Below are positions 43,634 through 53,945 of a stretch of 64,000 bases of DNA, piece after piece (position 1 is the first letter of the stretch; every line of letters starts with the position of its first letter). The notes under the pieces were generated by a model, which was not told where the DNA came from, made no database searches, and saw only the letters and a program-made list of their open reading frames with translations. The DNA comes from Zymoseptoria tritici IPO323. Taxonomy: Eukaryota > Ascomycota > Dothideomycetes > Mycosphaerellales > Mycosphaerellaceae. The translations under genes and the position numbers were made by a program. The stretch covers positions 806,001-870,000 of the forward strand of contig NC_018208.1 in assembly GCF_000219625.1 (NCBI RefSeq), given 5' to 3'.

Positions 43634-43799
43634 AGACTTATGCGCCGTGCACCACGTCCGAAAGATGCGCCTTCATTACCGTAACTGAGGCTTTACGATC
43701 CGACTGTGAACCGTCAACTCTGCGGCTTCCCGGAACTAAAATCTCCTTCCTCGCGGCCCAGATCAGCGAACACAGCGACCTCCCACGCCAGTATCCCAC

Positions 43800-46700
43800 T
43801 TACCTCTGCCACTCCTTCAACCACTTCTCTACCAACCCACTATCCACAGCTTGCATGCTCCTCATCCTTTCACTCATCGCCTGCGACTCCCGCGTCTCCA
43901 TTTCCAGCCTCTTCCCTTCGGCCCCAGCCAACGACTCAAAGAACTCCAACAGCTTGATCGCAGGCTTCTTCTCAATCTCCTCTGGCGTCCTCGGACTTTC
44001 GCTCAGAGCCTTGACCCATTCCTTCATTTCCACCATTTGGATATCTTTCCCCGTCTCCTTGGCAAGGTGACGTTGCACGGTCGGCGACAATTCCTGCCAA
44101 GTCGTGGTTCGAGGATTTACTATGTGGGCAACTCTGAATCGAGTCTTGTTCGGACCGGCTCCGTTGGTCAGTGCGGACTCTCCAGCAAGGCTCGCTTCAG
44201 AAATCTCTCGCACTGCAGTAGCGGCTGCGTCCATAGGCATCCAATCGAGAACATCCTGAGCACCCAAAGACTTGGGCAGCATACCCAGCGCTTTCGACGA
44301 GATGACGAGACTTGGAAACCATTCATGGCGATTCCATTCCGCCGTGCTCACCGCCGAACCAGCCAATTGCCCCGGCCGAATGATCGTCACTGGGACCTGG
44401 GCGGTTTCCGCTGCCTTGGCAAGAATCATGGATGCTACGTGCTTGCCCTCGCCATATCCTCCGTATCCCGCGGCGGAGTAGGAGTCGGGGAGACGCTCTG
44501 GGATTGATGTGGCGTCCGGGTAGACGCCGGACCAGTTCATAACGGTGGCGATGGTGGCAATGAAGACAATGTGAGCGTGGTGTTGCGAAGCTATGCTGAA
44601 GTCCACCACGCGCCGGGTGCCCGCAATGTGGACGTCCTCATAGGTGGGAAGGGTCTTGTTGAAGTCGACCGACCAGGCGTTGTGGATGAAAACGTTGACT
44701 GTACGCAGCAAGAGCGAGTAGGTGTCCTGATCTAATCCGAATCGGTCCTGGCCGAAATCGGTGCTGAAGAAGCTGACTTTGCGGAAGTCTGGAATGATGC
44801 CGCGGGTTTCGAAGCTCTGTCGCTGTCGGGTCTCGGCGTCGGTTGATCGATTCAGGGCGTAGATGTGCTCCACGTGCGGTGCCTCGATGAGTTCTTGCAA
44901 GATGTGCTGTCCTAATGATCCGGTCGAGCCGGTGATGACGACGCTGTATCTGGGTCTCAGGTCGCGGGTGTATTTCTCCACCAACGCAGCCATCATGTCT
45001 TCGCGGCTGGGTTGGGGTTTGTCTCCGTTGACAACCTTATCAGAGCCACGGAAGTGTTCGGCAAGGCTGGCAATCGTTGGGTGACTATAGATCACCCGTG
45101 GAGACACCGAAATCCCCATGGCATGGCTAAGAGTTGAGGCAACAGCCATCGTCTGCAACGAATCGACGCCATGGTTGAAGATATCTTCGTCATCAGACAT
45201 CTTCTCGATGGACGCCATCCCTTTTGCCTTGAAGACTTTGCGCAAGAATTGTCTGGTATCGGAAACGCTAGCATCGGCGCTCAATCGACCAACGGCATCA
45301 TCGCTGGCTTCGTTGGAGTACAGAGCCTCAATCTCATTCGCGTAGAGGGCCACGGTCTGTTTTCGAATGACAGTGCCCTTCGGCGTCCTCACGAATGGCT
45401 TGTCTCTTTTTGCAATGCCGATCTTGGACTTCCACACCTGCCCGTGACCCGGATTGCCCGCATTGGCTTGCTGAATGACAGGCCAGAATTGATCCACAAG
45501 GTCGGCGGGATCTGCGTCGTTACCCACCCTCTCCCAGTCTGGTTCAAGCAGTAGTCCAACCTGGAAGCGAGCATGGCCAACAACAATGGCTCCCCGGATG
45601 GTTGTGTGGCCCTCAAGCTTCTTCTCCATATTCGCGGGACCGAACTTCTCTCCATTGCTCAGGACCAAGACATCGTCTTTCCGACCCTTGCAAAGCCACA
45701 GGTTCTCCTTCGTCGGGTGCTTGACGAATAGATCTCTCGTGCGATACTCCTCGATACCAGGCATAGTGTGCCACGCCGCCTGAATACTCAGATCATCGGG
45801 TCGGATGACGAGCTCATATAGATCATCTCCCTCGGGCACCATACACACACCGCCGCCAGGTGCCCATTCAAAGTATTGCCAGTCCGCAGGATCTTCGACA
45901 ACGTAGGATCTAATAGCACCCACCTCTGTGGAGCCCATACCAGACACGACTCGGCTGACTTGGTTCACCTTCACACCAGTCTCATCTGCCAGCGGACCAC
46001 CCCCGTAATAGACGTATTTGACCTCCTTCAAGGTCTCAAGTCCGCCCGGAGTCTCTACAATGTCCTCCAACGTCGATGGTGGTGTTAGCACAATCCTGGG
46101 CTTCGTCTGTTGGATTGCCTTGATGATGATCTCGGGAGTTGGCAGCTTTTCGTGAGGAGGAGTGCATATTGGTCGCGGAGCTAGAATCGAAAGCCATACC
46201 ACCATGGTACCCATCATGTGGAAGAATGGAGCGAATGTGAACATGAGCTCCCCGGGTTCGAACAGAAGAACAGTCGTCTCCAGACGGGCTTCGGGGCCAG
46301 GATCGGCGCCCAGGCGGATGAAGGTGGCGATGGAGCCGTTCGTGTGGTAAATCGGTTTCGGCACGCCGGAACTGCCGGATGTGTGAAGGACCATCACTCT
46401 GTCGCTTTCCTTGTTCTTGTACGGCCCTTGATAGGGCGTGGTGAGCGAGCCTTGTTGGATGAGATCGTCGAACGCTGGAATCTGGAATGCCCGCACGTTC
46501 GGCACTGCTGCACGAATAGTGGCGACATGTGGCTCAGCTCCTTCGCTGTGTAGAAGGCAGTCACATCCTGTGGAGCTGAACAGCGCAGCTTGTCCTTCGG
46601 CAGAGTTCCGCGGCGATGGAAGCAGCGCCATGTAACCGGCTTTGATCAAGCCGAGCTGTACGACTGCGTACCGGATGTCATTGACACCCACATAGGCGGC

Positions 46701-46913
46701 AATGTCGGCGCTGCTGGTTCCCATGCCGATTGAAGCTACGACCCACTTGGCCATACCGTCGACCGCTTGGGCGAGCTCGCCGTAAGTAATGTCCCGCCAG
46801 CCTTGTGTGAGGTTGACGTCCTTGGGGACTTTCCACCAGGTAGCATCTGGGCGGTCTCGTGCCAGGCCATCGAGAATCTCCACGAGGGTGTTTGACTGCT
46901 GTGATTCCGCCAT
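43800..46913 (-). CDS. NRPS-like enzyme: adenylation, carrier and thioester-reductase domains
   Basis: A single exon of 1037 aa. The first ATG that fits the family (46913) is 75 codons into a longer open frame. The adenylation domain (~residues 10-520) has the core VMVLHTSGSSGVPKP and YYGGGPLADE...GSTEVGA. A carrier domain with GVDSLQ places the phosphopantetheine Ser at about residue 584. The reductase domain starts with VVITGSTGSLGQHIL (NADPH-binding GxxGxxG, ~656) and has YGGYGEGK (YxxxK, ~821). The A-T-R order is that of aminoadipate reductase and of the fungal NRPS-like aryl- or carboxylic-acid reductases that make aldehydes or alcohols. Single-module, no condensation domain. LYS2 is longer with an N-terminal extension, so a secondary-metabolism role is more likely. 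Substrate unknown. Confidence 0.92.
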   Translation of the reverse strand: MAESQQSNTLVEILDGLARDRPDATWWKVPKDVNLTQGWRDITYGELAQAVDGMAKWVVASIGMGTSSADIAAYVGVNDIRYAVVQLGLIKAGYMALLPSPRNSAEGQAALFSSTGCDCLLHSEGAEPHVATIRAAVPNVRAFQIPAFDDLIQQGSLTTPYQGPYKNKESDRVMVLHTSGSSGVPKPIYHTNGSIATFIRLGADPGPEARLETTVLLFEPGELMFTFAPFFHMMGTMVVWLSILAPRPICTPPHEKLPTPEIIIKAIQQTKPRIVLTPPSTLEDIVETPGGLETLKEVKYVYYGGGPLADETGVKVNQVSRVVSGMGSTEVGAIRSYVVEDPADWQYFEWAPGGGVCMVPEGDDLYELVIRPDDLSIQAAWHTMPGIEEYRTRDLFVKHPTKENLWLCKGRKDDVLVLSNGEKFGPANMEKKLEGHTTIRGAIVVGHARFQVGLLLEPDWERVGNDADPADLVDQFWPVIQQANAGNPGHGQVWKSKIGIAKRDKPFVRTPKGTVIRKQTVALYANEIEALYSNEASDDAVGRLSADASVSDTRQFLRKVFKAKGMASIEKMSDDEDIFNHGVDSLQTMAVASTLSHAMGISVSPRVIYSHPTIASLAEHFRGSDKVVNGDKPQPSREDMMAALVEKYTRDLRPRYSVVITGSTGSLGQHILQELIEAPHVEHIYALNRSTDAETRQRQSFETRGIIPDFRKVSFFSTDFGQDRFGLDQDTYSLLLRTVNVFIHNAWSVDFNKTLPTYEDVHIAGTRRVVDFSIASQHHAHIVFIATIATVMNWSGVYPDATSIPERLPDSYSAAGYGGYGEGKHVASMILAKAAETAQVPVTIIRPGQLAGSAVSTAEWNRHEWFPSLVISSKALGMLPKSLGAQDVLDWMPMDAAATAVREISEASLAGESALTNGAGPNKTRFRVAHIVNPRTTTWQELSPTVQRHLAKETGKDIQMVEMKEWVKALSESPRTPEEIEKKPAIKLLEFFESLAGAEGKRLEMETRESQAMSERMRSMQAVDSGLVEKWLKEWQR

Positions 46914-48188
46914 CGTGTTGTTGGTCTGTCTGAATGATCTCGTAATGTATGAAAGTGAAAAGGAGGATAGCACCCGAACAAGAGCAGCGCATACTCCACG
47001 ATTGTATATGCGCTCTTCGACGATGATGTCTTCAGAGATATGACATTGTCTTAATGCATGATGCAGGCGGTGTGTAAGACATCGGTGTGTTGGCCCTCTT
47101 AAGTCCGAGCTAAGCTGGACGATCTGTTCCGTTAACACGCAGCATGACTCAATTGTACTGAGGCCGAAGGTCTATTTGCGCGAAAATGCCTCAATTATCA
47201 TTGAAGGTCTCGAGGATGTCGACAAGTCCCACAACCCTTTGCACAACTCTTTGCACAACCCTCGCGCTTCGCGCGCCGACACCCGACATACCGCAACTGA
47301 ACGCCTACGCTGATGCGTTTCTTGCTAGGAGCTGCGAGAGCTGCATCTTGTTCTTGGTTATTGAGGCAGGTTCTCGGAAGCGGCGGATAGATGTCCAGGA
47401 AGGTGGTAAGCAGCGGGTACGAGGATGGCATCGTGGCTTCAGTAGAAACCCTTCGCGAAAGTGGCTAAAGGGTATGTCGTGATAGCTTGGCCACGGTGCC
47501 CTTGTATGGTCAACGAGGTCCAGCCGGGGTACGGTGCTTCGAACAGATCTTGACCGGACGTCCAATATGAGGTAGGTTGCTTCGTTTTGGCGGATTGTCG
47601 TCCATTCCGTGTGATCGACTGCTTCAAATGGGTAGATTCGAGCGGCTTCGACAGGTGACTTACTATGGAGCCCGCCTGACATGCTTGAGGACCCGGCGAT
47701 GGCCATGCGAGGCTGCCGGTAGCGGTGATATCTCGACACAACGCGGAAGCACATTATACCGCACAGTGACGATAACGTCTTGGAATGACGAAGAGCTCGA
47801 AGCTTATTAATCGAGAGCGATCCTCCGGCTGTACTTGCAAGCTCCGCATTCGGAAGTGAGCGGGCGAGTAGTTCCCGCCGATATCCGGACCTTCAAGTTC
47901 TTCACCGCAGCTGACACCATTTGTCGGCGACGAGTCAAACTGCTTCGAAAAAGCATGCCCGCGATGGGAGGCAAGTTCAGCTGGACGCGGTATCTTGCTA
48001 GCGCACGACCCGGGACTTCATCCGAGAAGGACTCTGGTATAGGATCATTGCTGAGGTACTGGGCACATTGTCAGTAGCCCAGCCGAGACGGACCGGCGAG
48101 AAGGCTGCGCACCGACTGCTTGGGCGTCGATGAGGTAGTCTTTGTGTCGGGCAGTTCGACTATCAGAAAAGAAATAGAGAGATAGTTG
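46914..48188. other. Gap upstream of the NRPS-like gene
   Basis: About 1.3 kb. It contains the promoter of the NRPS-like gene. A minus-strand frame at 47305-47754 looks partly coding (LILDVRSRS) but has no start or family match. No gene is called. Confidence 0.45.
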
Positions 48189-48673
48189 ATGCGGGCATTC
48201 GATCTGGGATGGGACGATGCGAGACAGATGCTGCGCGGGCGGGGAGTTCTCTGTCAGCTAGGCGATTGTGCAGTTGCGTCAAAAGGGACCCCTACCCTAC
48301 CTCTTCTCTATCAAGCCCGTCTGCTCGAGTCGTCCTCGATTCTTGAACGCAAAACGACAAGGCTTTCCAGAATTGACAACATGGTCGATCGGAACGCCCT
48401 GTCTGCAAAGTCAACGATGGCAGGGCGGATCCAATCCTCGTATCCTGAACATACCGCCCTTGATAGCCGCCCTGTGCGAGAGGACCAGGCCACCACCGCT
48501 CTCCTCGCGCCCTGCGCTTCCGCCTTCCCAGCGGCACAGCTCGACCCTTGCGCCGCCGCCTGCGTGAACAGTCTCAACGACTGCAGCAACGTACGTTGCC
48601 TCTCCTGTGCTTTGCTTCCGCCCGCAACGCTGACAACTGACCTTGTGCCTTTTAGTGCAAACAAACCGATTGA
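48189..48673 (+). CDS. Low-confidence spliced ORF with Cys-rich end
   Basis: The frame from the ATG at 48189 to 48590, joined over a 65-nt GT-AG intron (48591-48655) to 48656-48673, would give about 138 aa. Its last ~30 residues read like a small Cys-rich secreted domain (LDPCAAACVNSLNDCSNCKQTD). There is no signal peptide in this reading. Later ATGs exist at 48381 and 48417. The upstream half is Arg/Ser-rich and unconvincing, so the true 5' exon may be elsewhere. Reported only because of the intron and Cys pattern. Confidence 0.3.
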
Positions 48674-49170
48674 AATCTCTTGTGGGACCGGCTCGAGCGT
48701 CATGACTGGACTACACTTTCGACAACTGGACTTCCAGGCATACAGCGCTCTCGGCTGGAGGAGGAGGTGAAGAGGGAGGTCTTTGTGTGACATGGGATGG
48801 GCCTTGTCCGGGACGGGAGGTTGGACTTTGGGAGGTGGACGATGGAAGGCTCGGATGTTTGTGCGATCAGTTGGGCGTCCTGCTGTTGAGAAGACGTCTG
48901 TACTTTACTGTGAATCGCAACGCATTTGGGTCTGCACTCTCGACGAGACGACATACGTGATGCTCAGCCCCTTTGCGAATGGCAAATTAGTATATCTTGA
49001 TTTCCATGCTGCATACCTACCGGCACGAAAGTCGTGCTGACTTCGACCTCCCACGATCGCTCTGCTTCTGTGCATCTCACATCCCCTCTCTCTATCTCGG
49101 AGTGACATTTCGACCAGCCAGAGCTTCCTCGGAAGCCGCAGTCTCACACTCCACAACCGGAAACCACGCC
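48674..49170. other. Intergenic gap
   Basis: About 500 bases before the SPT10 stop. Nothing recognised. Confidence 0.5.
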
Positions 49171-50667
49171 TCACCTCCCCATGTGACCATTCTGATTCCC
49201 ATAGTCATGCGTCATAATCTGCGCCTCCAACGTCTCCCGTAATCTCGCATCCGCATCCGCCTCCTCCGCTTCCTTACTACCGTCCAAACCCATTCCATCC
49301 TGAGGCCCAGTACTCCACATCTGCATGATCTGCGGATCCACAGGCATGTCGGAGTAAGCGCCCACGTTGTCGGCATACTGCATCGGAGCCATCGGTGCTG
49401 TCGGAGCTGGACCGTGGTGTGTGGGGAGCATTTGTTGGCCTTGCTGTTGCTGCATCTGCATTTGTTGATTGTCGTGCGGTGATGCGCCTGCCACGACGTC
49501 GTCGGAGCCGGCGGTAACGGTCAATCTCTGGCGTGTGCTGGGTGGGGCTGCATTTGTAGACGCAGCGCGGCGTTTATTCGAGGTGAAGGCTGCGGTGTCG
49601 TTCTTCGGTGCGGAGTCCTTGCATTCGGTGCAGTTGCGGATGGCGGCGCTGACGGTCTCCTTGATGCGGACCCAGTGGTACTTGTCGGCGATGCTGGCGG
49701 TTGTTTTGTTGATTCCGCCGTGCGAGGCGGCGTGCATGTTGCGGGCGATCTCGTATTGCTTGTGCGGATCTGAGACGACTTCCTTGCCCTTGAGCATCAG
49801 CTTGTCTTCTTCGCCGTCGCCGGTGGTGTTCGGTATTAGTCGGTAGTGCGTAGCGGCAGATCGTAATCGAGACTTCTCGGCGCGGTCTGATCCATTCGGG
49901 TATGTGCCGTTCTTCAAGTAGAATCGAATCTTGTCGAAACGCTCTTCGCTGATGTACTCGTCTCCCTCACCTCCCAACTCCCGACCAAAGATGATCGCAT
50001 CGATGTACTGATCTGGATAGCTCTTCAGATTGCCGCAGTCCTTGACCCTGCCGATCCGCTTGAAGCCCAAAGCATCCCATATTCGTAATGAGGCCACGTT
50101 CGTCTCGTACACCAGGTTGAAAACGGAGTATGTGTATCCCAGCTTCGGCGCCCACTCGAGATATCCCTCACCCATGAGCCTTCCCACACCACGGTTCCGT
50201 GCAGCATCTGTCACCAGAAATCCTCCATTGCAGACGTGGCTGCTGCGGCCTGGGTAATTCGGCTTGACGTAGAAACTACCCAAGCACTGCTTCGTCCAGT
50301 CCACCCCTTGCTCCTCCATTTGTGCAATCTCCTCTACTGCCTGGACCTCGCCAAGAACCATGACCGCGCCGAAGTTTTGAAACCAGTATGCTCCGAAGGA
50401 TGACTGAAGTAAAGGCTCTGTCATGGGGTATGTGTCTCCGCCTTCAATCTCGCGATTGAGCGTTTCGCAGAGGTAGGCGGTGAGTTGAGGTGGGACTTCT
50501 TGCGGTGATGAGAATGGGACGAGAGTGGCAGTCGTTACGCGATCGCGGAGTGTGACCTGGCGAGGCGCAATGTCGTGTGGGAGTGGGCCATCTGGTGTTG
50601 GAAAGGGCGGGTTCCCGGAGACTCGATATTTGACCGGCGCCGTCGGATCGTCGAGCATCGCTGGCAT
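49171..50667 (-). CDS. SPT10: SPT10-like histone-gene regulator (GNAT plus HHCC zinc domain)
   Basis: A single exon of 498 aa from the ATG at 50667; a TTG-started extension upstream is not used. Residues ~85-240 are a GNAT acetyltransferase fold with GGFLVTDAARNRGVGRLMGEGYLEWA as the acetyl-CoA binding loop (R/QxxGxG/A type) and NVASLRIWDALGFKRIGR at the end. Residues ~250-350 hold an integrase-like HHCC zinc module: MHAASHGGINKT supplies the His pair and CTEC the Cys pair. The C-terminal ~150 residues are Gln/Met-rich and disordered. In yeast, SPT10 combines this acetyltransferase fold with an HHCC finger that binds histone promoter UAS elements. The domain pair supports the same role here. 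A short 5' exon is possible before 50690. Confidence 0.88.
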   Translation of the reverse strand: MPAMLDDPTAPVKYRVSGNPPFPTPDGPLPHDIAPRQVTLRDRVTTATLVPFSSPQEVPPQLTAYLCETLNREIEGGDTYPMTEPLLQSSFGAYWFQNFGAVMVLGEVQAVEEIAQMEEQGVDWTKQCLGSFYVKPNYPGRSSHVCNGGFLVTDAARNRGVGRLMGEGYLEWAPKLGYTYSVFNLVYETNVASLRIWDALGFKRIGRVKDCGNLKSYPDQYIDAIIFGRELGGEGDEYISEERFDKIRFYLKNGTYPNGSDRAEKSRLRSAATHYRLIPNTTGDGEEDKLMLKGKEVVSDPHKQYEIARNMHAASHGGINKTTASIADKYHWVRIKETVSAAIRNCTECKDSAPKNDTAAFTSNKRRAASTNAAPPSTRQRLTVTAGSDDVVAGASPHDNQQMQMQQQQGQQMLPTHHGPAPTAPMAPMQYADNVGAYSDMPVDPQIMQMWSTGPQDGMGLDGSKEAEEADADARLRETLEAQIMTHDYGNQNGHMGR

Positions 50668-51317
50668 CGTGGTTGACGTCAAGGATGAGCGTGTAGAACT
50701 GTTCAAATCATGTTAGTTGTCGAGGTGGTGATACCGCGCGCCATGATAGGCGTGGGAAGCAAAGGAAGTCGCAGCCATCGCTCGAGCGCGACTGCCACTT
50801 TTGCGGTCGCTCTTGCGCACCGGTGGTGTAGTCATGCTCGAGTAACGAAAGGCATAAAGAGCAACATGGAGATGGAGAATGAACGTACTTGTAGTGTGCT
50901 GGCGATACGCTCGCTGCGTGCTTGTAGATACGCGCAGAAGAGCTGCCGCAATCTGGAAAGAACTCAGACAAAGCTTGGCAGGAGCGGCTTCATGGCGCTA
51001 GTTTTGGCAGGAGCGATGGGCTCAGATACAGAAACACATTCACTTGCCTCGCGGTGATTGACCTAGTGAACGCGCACGAGTAGACTTGTAATCGTACAAT
51101 TCTCATTCCGAGCCTTCGATGAGGTTCTACTGTCCCTCACAATGCATATTGCCAGCTTCCTACTTTAATCGTGGAGCCCTTTCCTCCGTTTCTTCCTCAG
51201 GGTATCGTCCACCACTATATCATAACACACCATGCAAACGCCATGTCTCAGTCCCAATATGCGCCTCTAATCGCCCTTTAATCGTCGTCCTCTAACCCTC
51301 CCCTCCCCTCCCTCCCC
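50668..51317. other. Intergenic gap between SPT10 and OXR1
   Basis: About 650 bases, including the SPT10 promoter and the OXR1 3' flank. The part just before the OXR1 stop is very C-rich. No gene recognised. Confidence 0.5.
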
Positions 51318-52415
51318 TCACGACCCAACATACCAAACCTCCACCCCCAACACCTCAAACTTCCCCCCCTCCTCACTCAACCCCTCATTCCCAAACGTCG
51401 GACACGTCTCACTCACCCCCTTCCTCAACTCCCTATCCAGCCAAAGCCCATAATGCCCATCCCCACCTCCCACGCTCAAATACTCCTGCTGACAAAAGAT
51501 GCTGAAATCATTCTCCCCCGTATACGGGAACGCTTTGAAGCGAATCCCCTCCGACGGGACCGCGAGTCCTCCATTCCGGTGTCCTCCATTCGCCGTAGTC
51601 TTCTTCTGATCTGTTCCCGTGCCGGGCACGTTCAAGGATGCTAAGGAAGCTGAACTGCCGTTCCTCGGCGTCCCCACTGCAATCGTCGTCATGCGCTGCG
51701 CATGCGTCGTGTCCGCGGATGGAGGAGGGGGGAGGTCCATGAGGTCGGGTAGTGCGGGGAGGACGAACGCCCGCCAGAGGAAACATTCCCCGCTGCCGTA
51801 GTAGGCGGACTGAGGTCTAGGAGCGTCACTGAGGTATGCGCCGAACACCCCGCCTGTGCCATCTCTCACCACCACCACGAAGCCTCCTCGTTTCCCACGG
51901 TGTTGATCGCATAGCGAGTAGAGCGTACTGAGTGTGCTGCCATCTTGTTCGAGAGAGTAGGTCAGGTGCCATGTGTCTTGCAATTGCAGTCGCGGTGGGA
52001 GGAGGAGGCGGATTTCTTCGGCGACGGATCTTCGCAGTAGGCGGGCTTTGTGCGGTGTATTGTCCCTGTAGCCGGAGAGGGAGAGGGGCGTCAAGGGTGG
52101 AGGTTGGAAAGGCGAGAGACGTCGTTTCGGAGGGTTGTAGTAGCCTGATGTGGGATCGTGCATGGAGCCGTTGTAGTTTGCGCTCAGCGCCTTTGCGAGC
52201 GGAGTTGGGGCGTCGTCGATGCTGATGCGTCGCACGAGGCCGGAGACGGTGTAGCGGACGGGATCGGCGAAGTAGGAGAACGTGGACATGAGGGGTTGGA
52301 AGGTGGAGGTTTGAGGTTGTTGTTGTGGTTCTTGCAGTGGAGGTCGTGGTGGAGCATTGTCGGCGGTATGATCGCCGTGGTGGTCTGTTTCAGTTGTTCG
52401 ATAATTTGACATCAT
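51318..52415 (-). CDS. OXR1: Oxidation resistance protein 1 (TLDc domain)
   Basis: A single exon of 365 aa from ATG-ATG at 52415. The N-terminal ~100 residues are Pro/Gln-rich. The TLDc domain begins near LLRRSVAEEIRLLLPPRLQLQDTW, with WHLTYSLEQDGSTLSTLY, GFVVVVRDGTGGVFGAYLSDA, YYGSGECFLWR, and closes with FPYTGENDFSIFCQQEYLSVGGGDGHYGLWLD. It ends in FEVLGVEVWYVG, the normal end of this domain. Family knowledge: OXR1 protects against oxidative stress, and TLDc proteins associate with the V-ATPase; the yeast protein promotes its disassembly. A low-complexity insertion separates two parts of the domain (about residues 240-290), as in other filamentous fungi. Confidence 0.9.
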   Translation of the reverse strand: MMSNYRTTETDHHGDHTADNAPPRPPLQEPQQQPQTSTFQPLMSTFSYFADPVRYTVSGLVRRISIDDAPTPLAKALSANYNGSMHDPTSGYYNPPKRRLSPFQPPPLTPLSLSGYRDNTPHKARLLRRSVAEEIRLLLPPRLQLQDTWHLTYSLEQDGSTLSTLYSLCDQHRGKRGGFVVVVRDGTGGVFGAYLSDAPRPQSAYYGSGECFLWRAFVLPALPDLMDLPPPPSADTTHAQRMTTIAVGTPRNGSSASLASLNVPGTGTDQKKTTANGGHRNGGLAVPSEGIRFKAFPYTGENDFSIFCQQEYLSVGGGDGHYGLWLDRELRKGVSETCPTFGNEGLSEEGGKFEVLGVEVWYVGS

Positions 52416-53003
52416 GGCTGGGATCGGCGGAGTCGCGTGGCCCGGACCAGGCGAGATGTGAAGTTGTTCACGCCGACGATTGGGAAGGCAGTCACGTAAT
52501 ATGAGCAACGGGATATTGAGAGTGAGATGCTGCAGCTCGGCCCGTTGGAATACAGGTGGTCGGAATGAGGCTCTGCGAGGGACCAGGGGAGCTCTTTTGT
52601 GGTACCTTTTGAGCTACATTTCAGGCACGATCTTCACGTGGAAATGGAGCTTCTAGGTGTGTATTTTGTATCATTATCTGAAAGTACACATCGGGCTGGT
52701 TTTATTCGGCCCTGACCCGCATCAGGAAGCGACCTACTCGTCCAGAGCGACTCCTTGACATACTGGTCCAGTACTGTCGGTGAACATGACACCACTTCGA
52801 GCGAGCCCAATCTCCAGCCTGGCTCCGTATCGACAGATTCAACGGTCTAACGAAGCCAGAGCTTCTGGATCTTCTACGACGCTTCCCTCTCGTCGTCCGA
52901 GCGATCTCGTTGCTGAGAAGTCCATCCTCCCGATCATCCAGCCGGTCAGACGAAAATTCCTCTCCCTCCCATATATCTCAAGTCCATCCTTCCCCATCCC
53001 CTC
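52416..53003. other. Intergenic gap
   Basis: About 590 bases between OXR1 and the citrate carrier. Nothing recognised. Confidence 0.5.
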
Positions 53004-53945
53004 TCAAACATACTTCTTCCCCGGATCCAGCTGATCCAACAACTCCATCGTCTTCTCATACATAGCAAACACAATCCCTCCACTAAACACCAACCGCCCC
53101 AACCTGGGCACCGCACCACTCCACAACTTAAAGAACCCCTCGTTCCTAAAAATCTTCACCGCACAATCCACACTATTCTTATACTGCCCCTTCGCATCCA
53201 AACTCTGCATCCTCGTCTTGACCGTATCAATCGGCTGCGTCGCATACACCGTAATCGTGCCCGCCACGCCTCCAATCGCAAACGTAGATAGTGTTCCCAG
53301 CTTTTCTCCCGGCGCGACGTACGATTGTGCCGCTTGTTTCAAGGATGTGTACGCGCTGAAGCGCACGGCGCTGTTGGCGGCTTGACGGGCGGTGGTGGGT
53401 ACGAAACCCTTGAAGAAGCCTCGGATGCCTTGTTCGCGGAAGATAAGAGCGGAGCCGTGGAGGAAACCTTTCATTCGGGGTTGGGCGCGTTTTCGGTCGT
53501 CGATGATTTGTGTCTTGATGCTTTCGAAGGGTGTGACTGCGAGGAGGGATTCTGTTGCGCCGGCGAGGAAACCGCTGACGACGGTCATGGGTCCGCTGAT
53601 TGTGCCGTCGCCATTGCCGAGGAGCTGTTTGTATTGATCGAATGCGACGAAGCGGACTCCTGCTTTGATGCTATTGCCGATTATGAGGGTTGTGCAGCCG
53701 GCGTACCATTGCTTGCCGAAGGGTGGGAAGGGGAGTTTCTGGCCGGCGGCGAGCCGGGAGTTGAGTTGTGTGCGGGTTTTGGCGAATTCGGCCGGGTATG
53801 TGATTGCGATCTCGACGGCGCCGGCTGTGCTTCCTGCTATTATTGATCGTAGGGGCGATGGTTTGACCTTCTTGGGTTCGTCTGATTGATTCGAGGTTGT
53901 TGGGTTTGCCAGTACTGCTGATGGATTTCTCCCTGATGAAGACAT
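53004..53945 (-). CDS. CTP1: Mitochondrial citrate (tricarboxylate) carrier
   Basis: A single exon of 313 aa. Three carrier repeats have the signatures YPAEFAKTR, TPFESIKTQ and QPIDTVKTR. The first (PAEFAKTRTQL) and second (PFESIKTQIIDD) are diagnostic of the citrate transport protein. GVRFVAFDQYK and RQAANSAVRFSAY are also typical. Function: exchange of mitochondrial citrate for malate or another tricarboxylate across the inner membrane, supplying cytosolic acetyl-CoA. The length is normal for the family. It contrasts with the damaged carrier copy at 24726-25888, which belongs to another subfamily. Confidence 0.95.
   Translation of the reverse strand: MSSSGRNPSAVLANPTTSNQSDEPKKVKPSPLRSIIAGSTAGAVEIAITYPAEFAKTRTQLNSRLAAGQKLPFPPFGKQWYAGCTTLIIGNSIKAGVRFVAFDQYKQLLGNGDGTISGPMTVVSGFLAGATESLLAVTPFESIKTQIIDDRKRAQPRMKGFLHGSALIFREQGIRGFFKGFVPTTARQAANSAVRFSAYTSLKQAAQSYVAPGEKLGTLSTFAIGGVAGTITVYATQPIDTVKTRMQSLDAKGQYKNSVDCAVKIFRNEGFFKLWSGAVPRLGRLVFSGGIVFAMYEKTMELLDQLDPGKKYV

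Noticed and set aside
47305..47754. A 149-codon minus-strand frame in the gap upstream of the NRPS-like gene
   Set aside because: Parts look hydrophobic and ordered, but there is no recognisable family, and an overlapping frame covers the same bases.
53325..53846. A 173-codon plus-strand frame opposite CTP1
   Set aside because: Antisense of the citrate carrier. Glu/Gly/Cys-rich composition with no motif.
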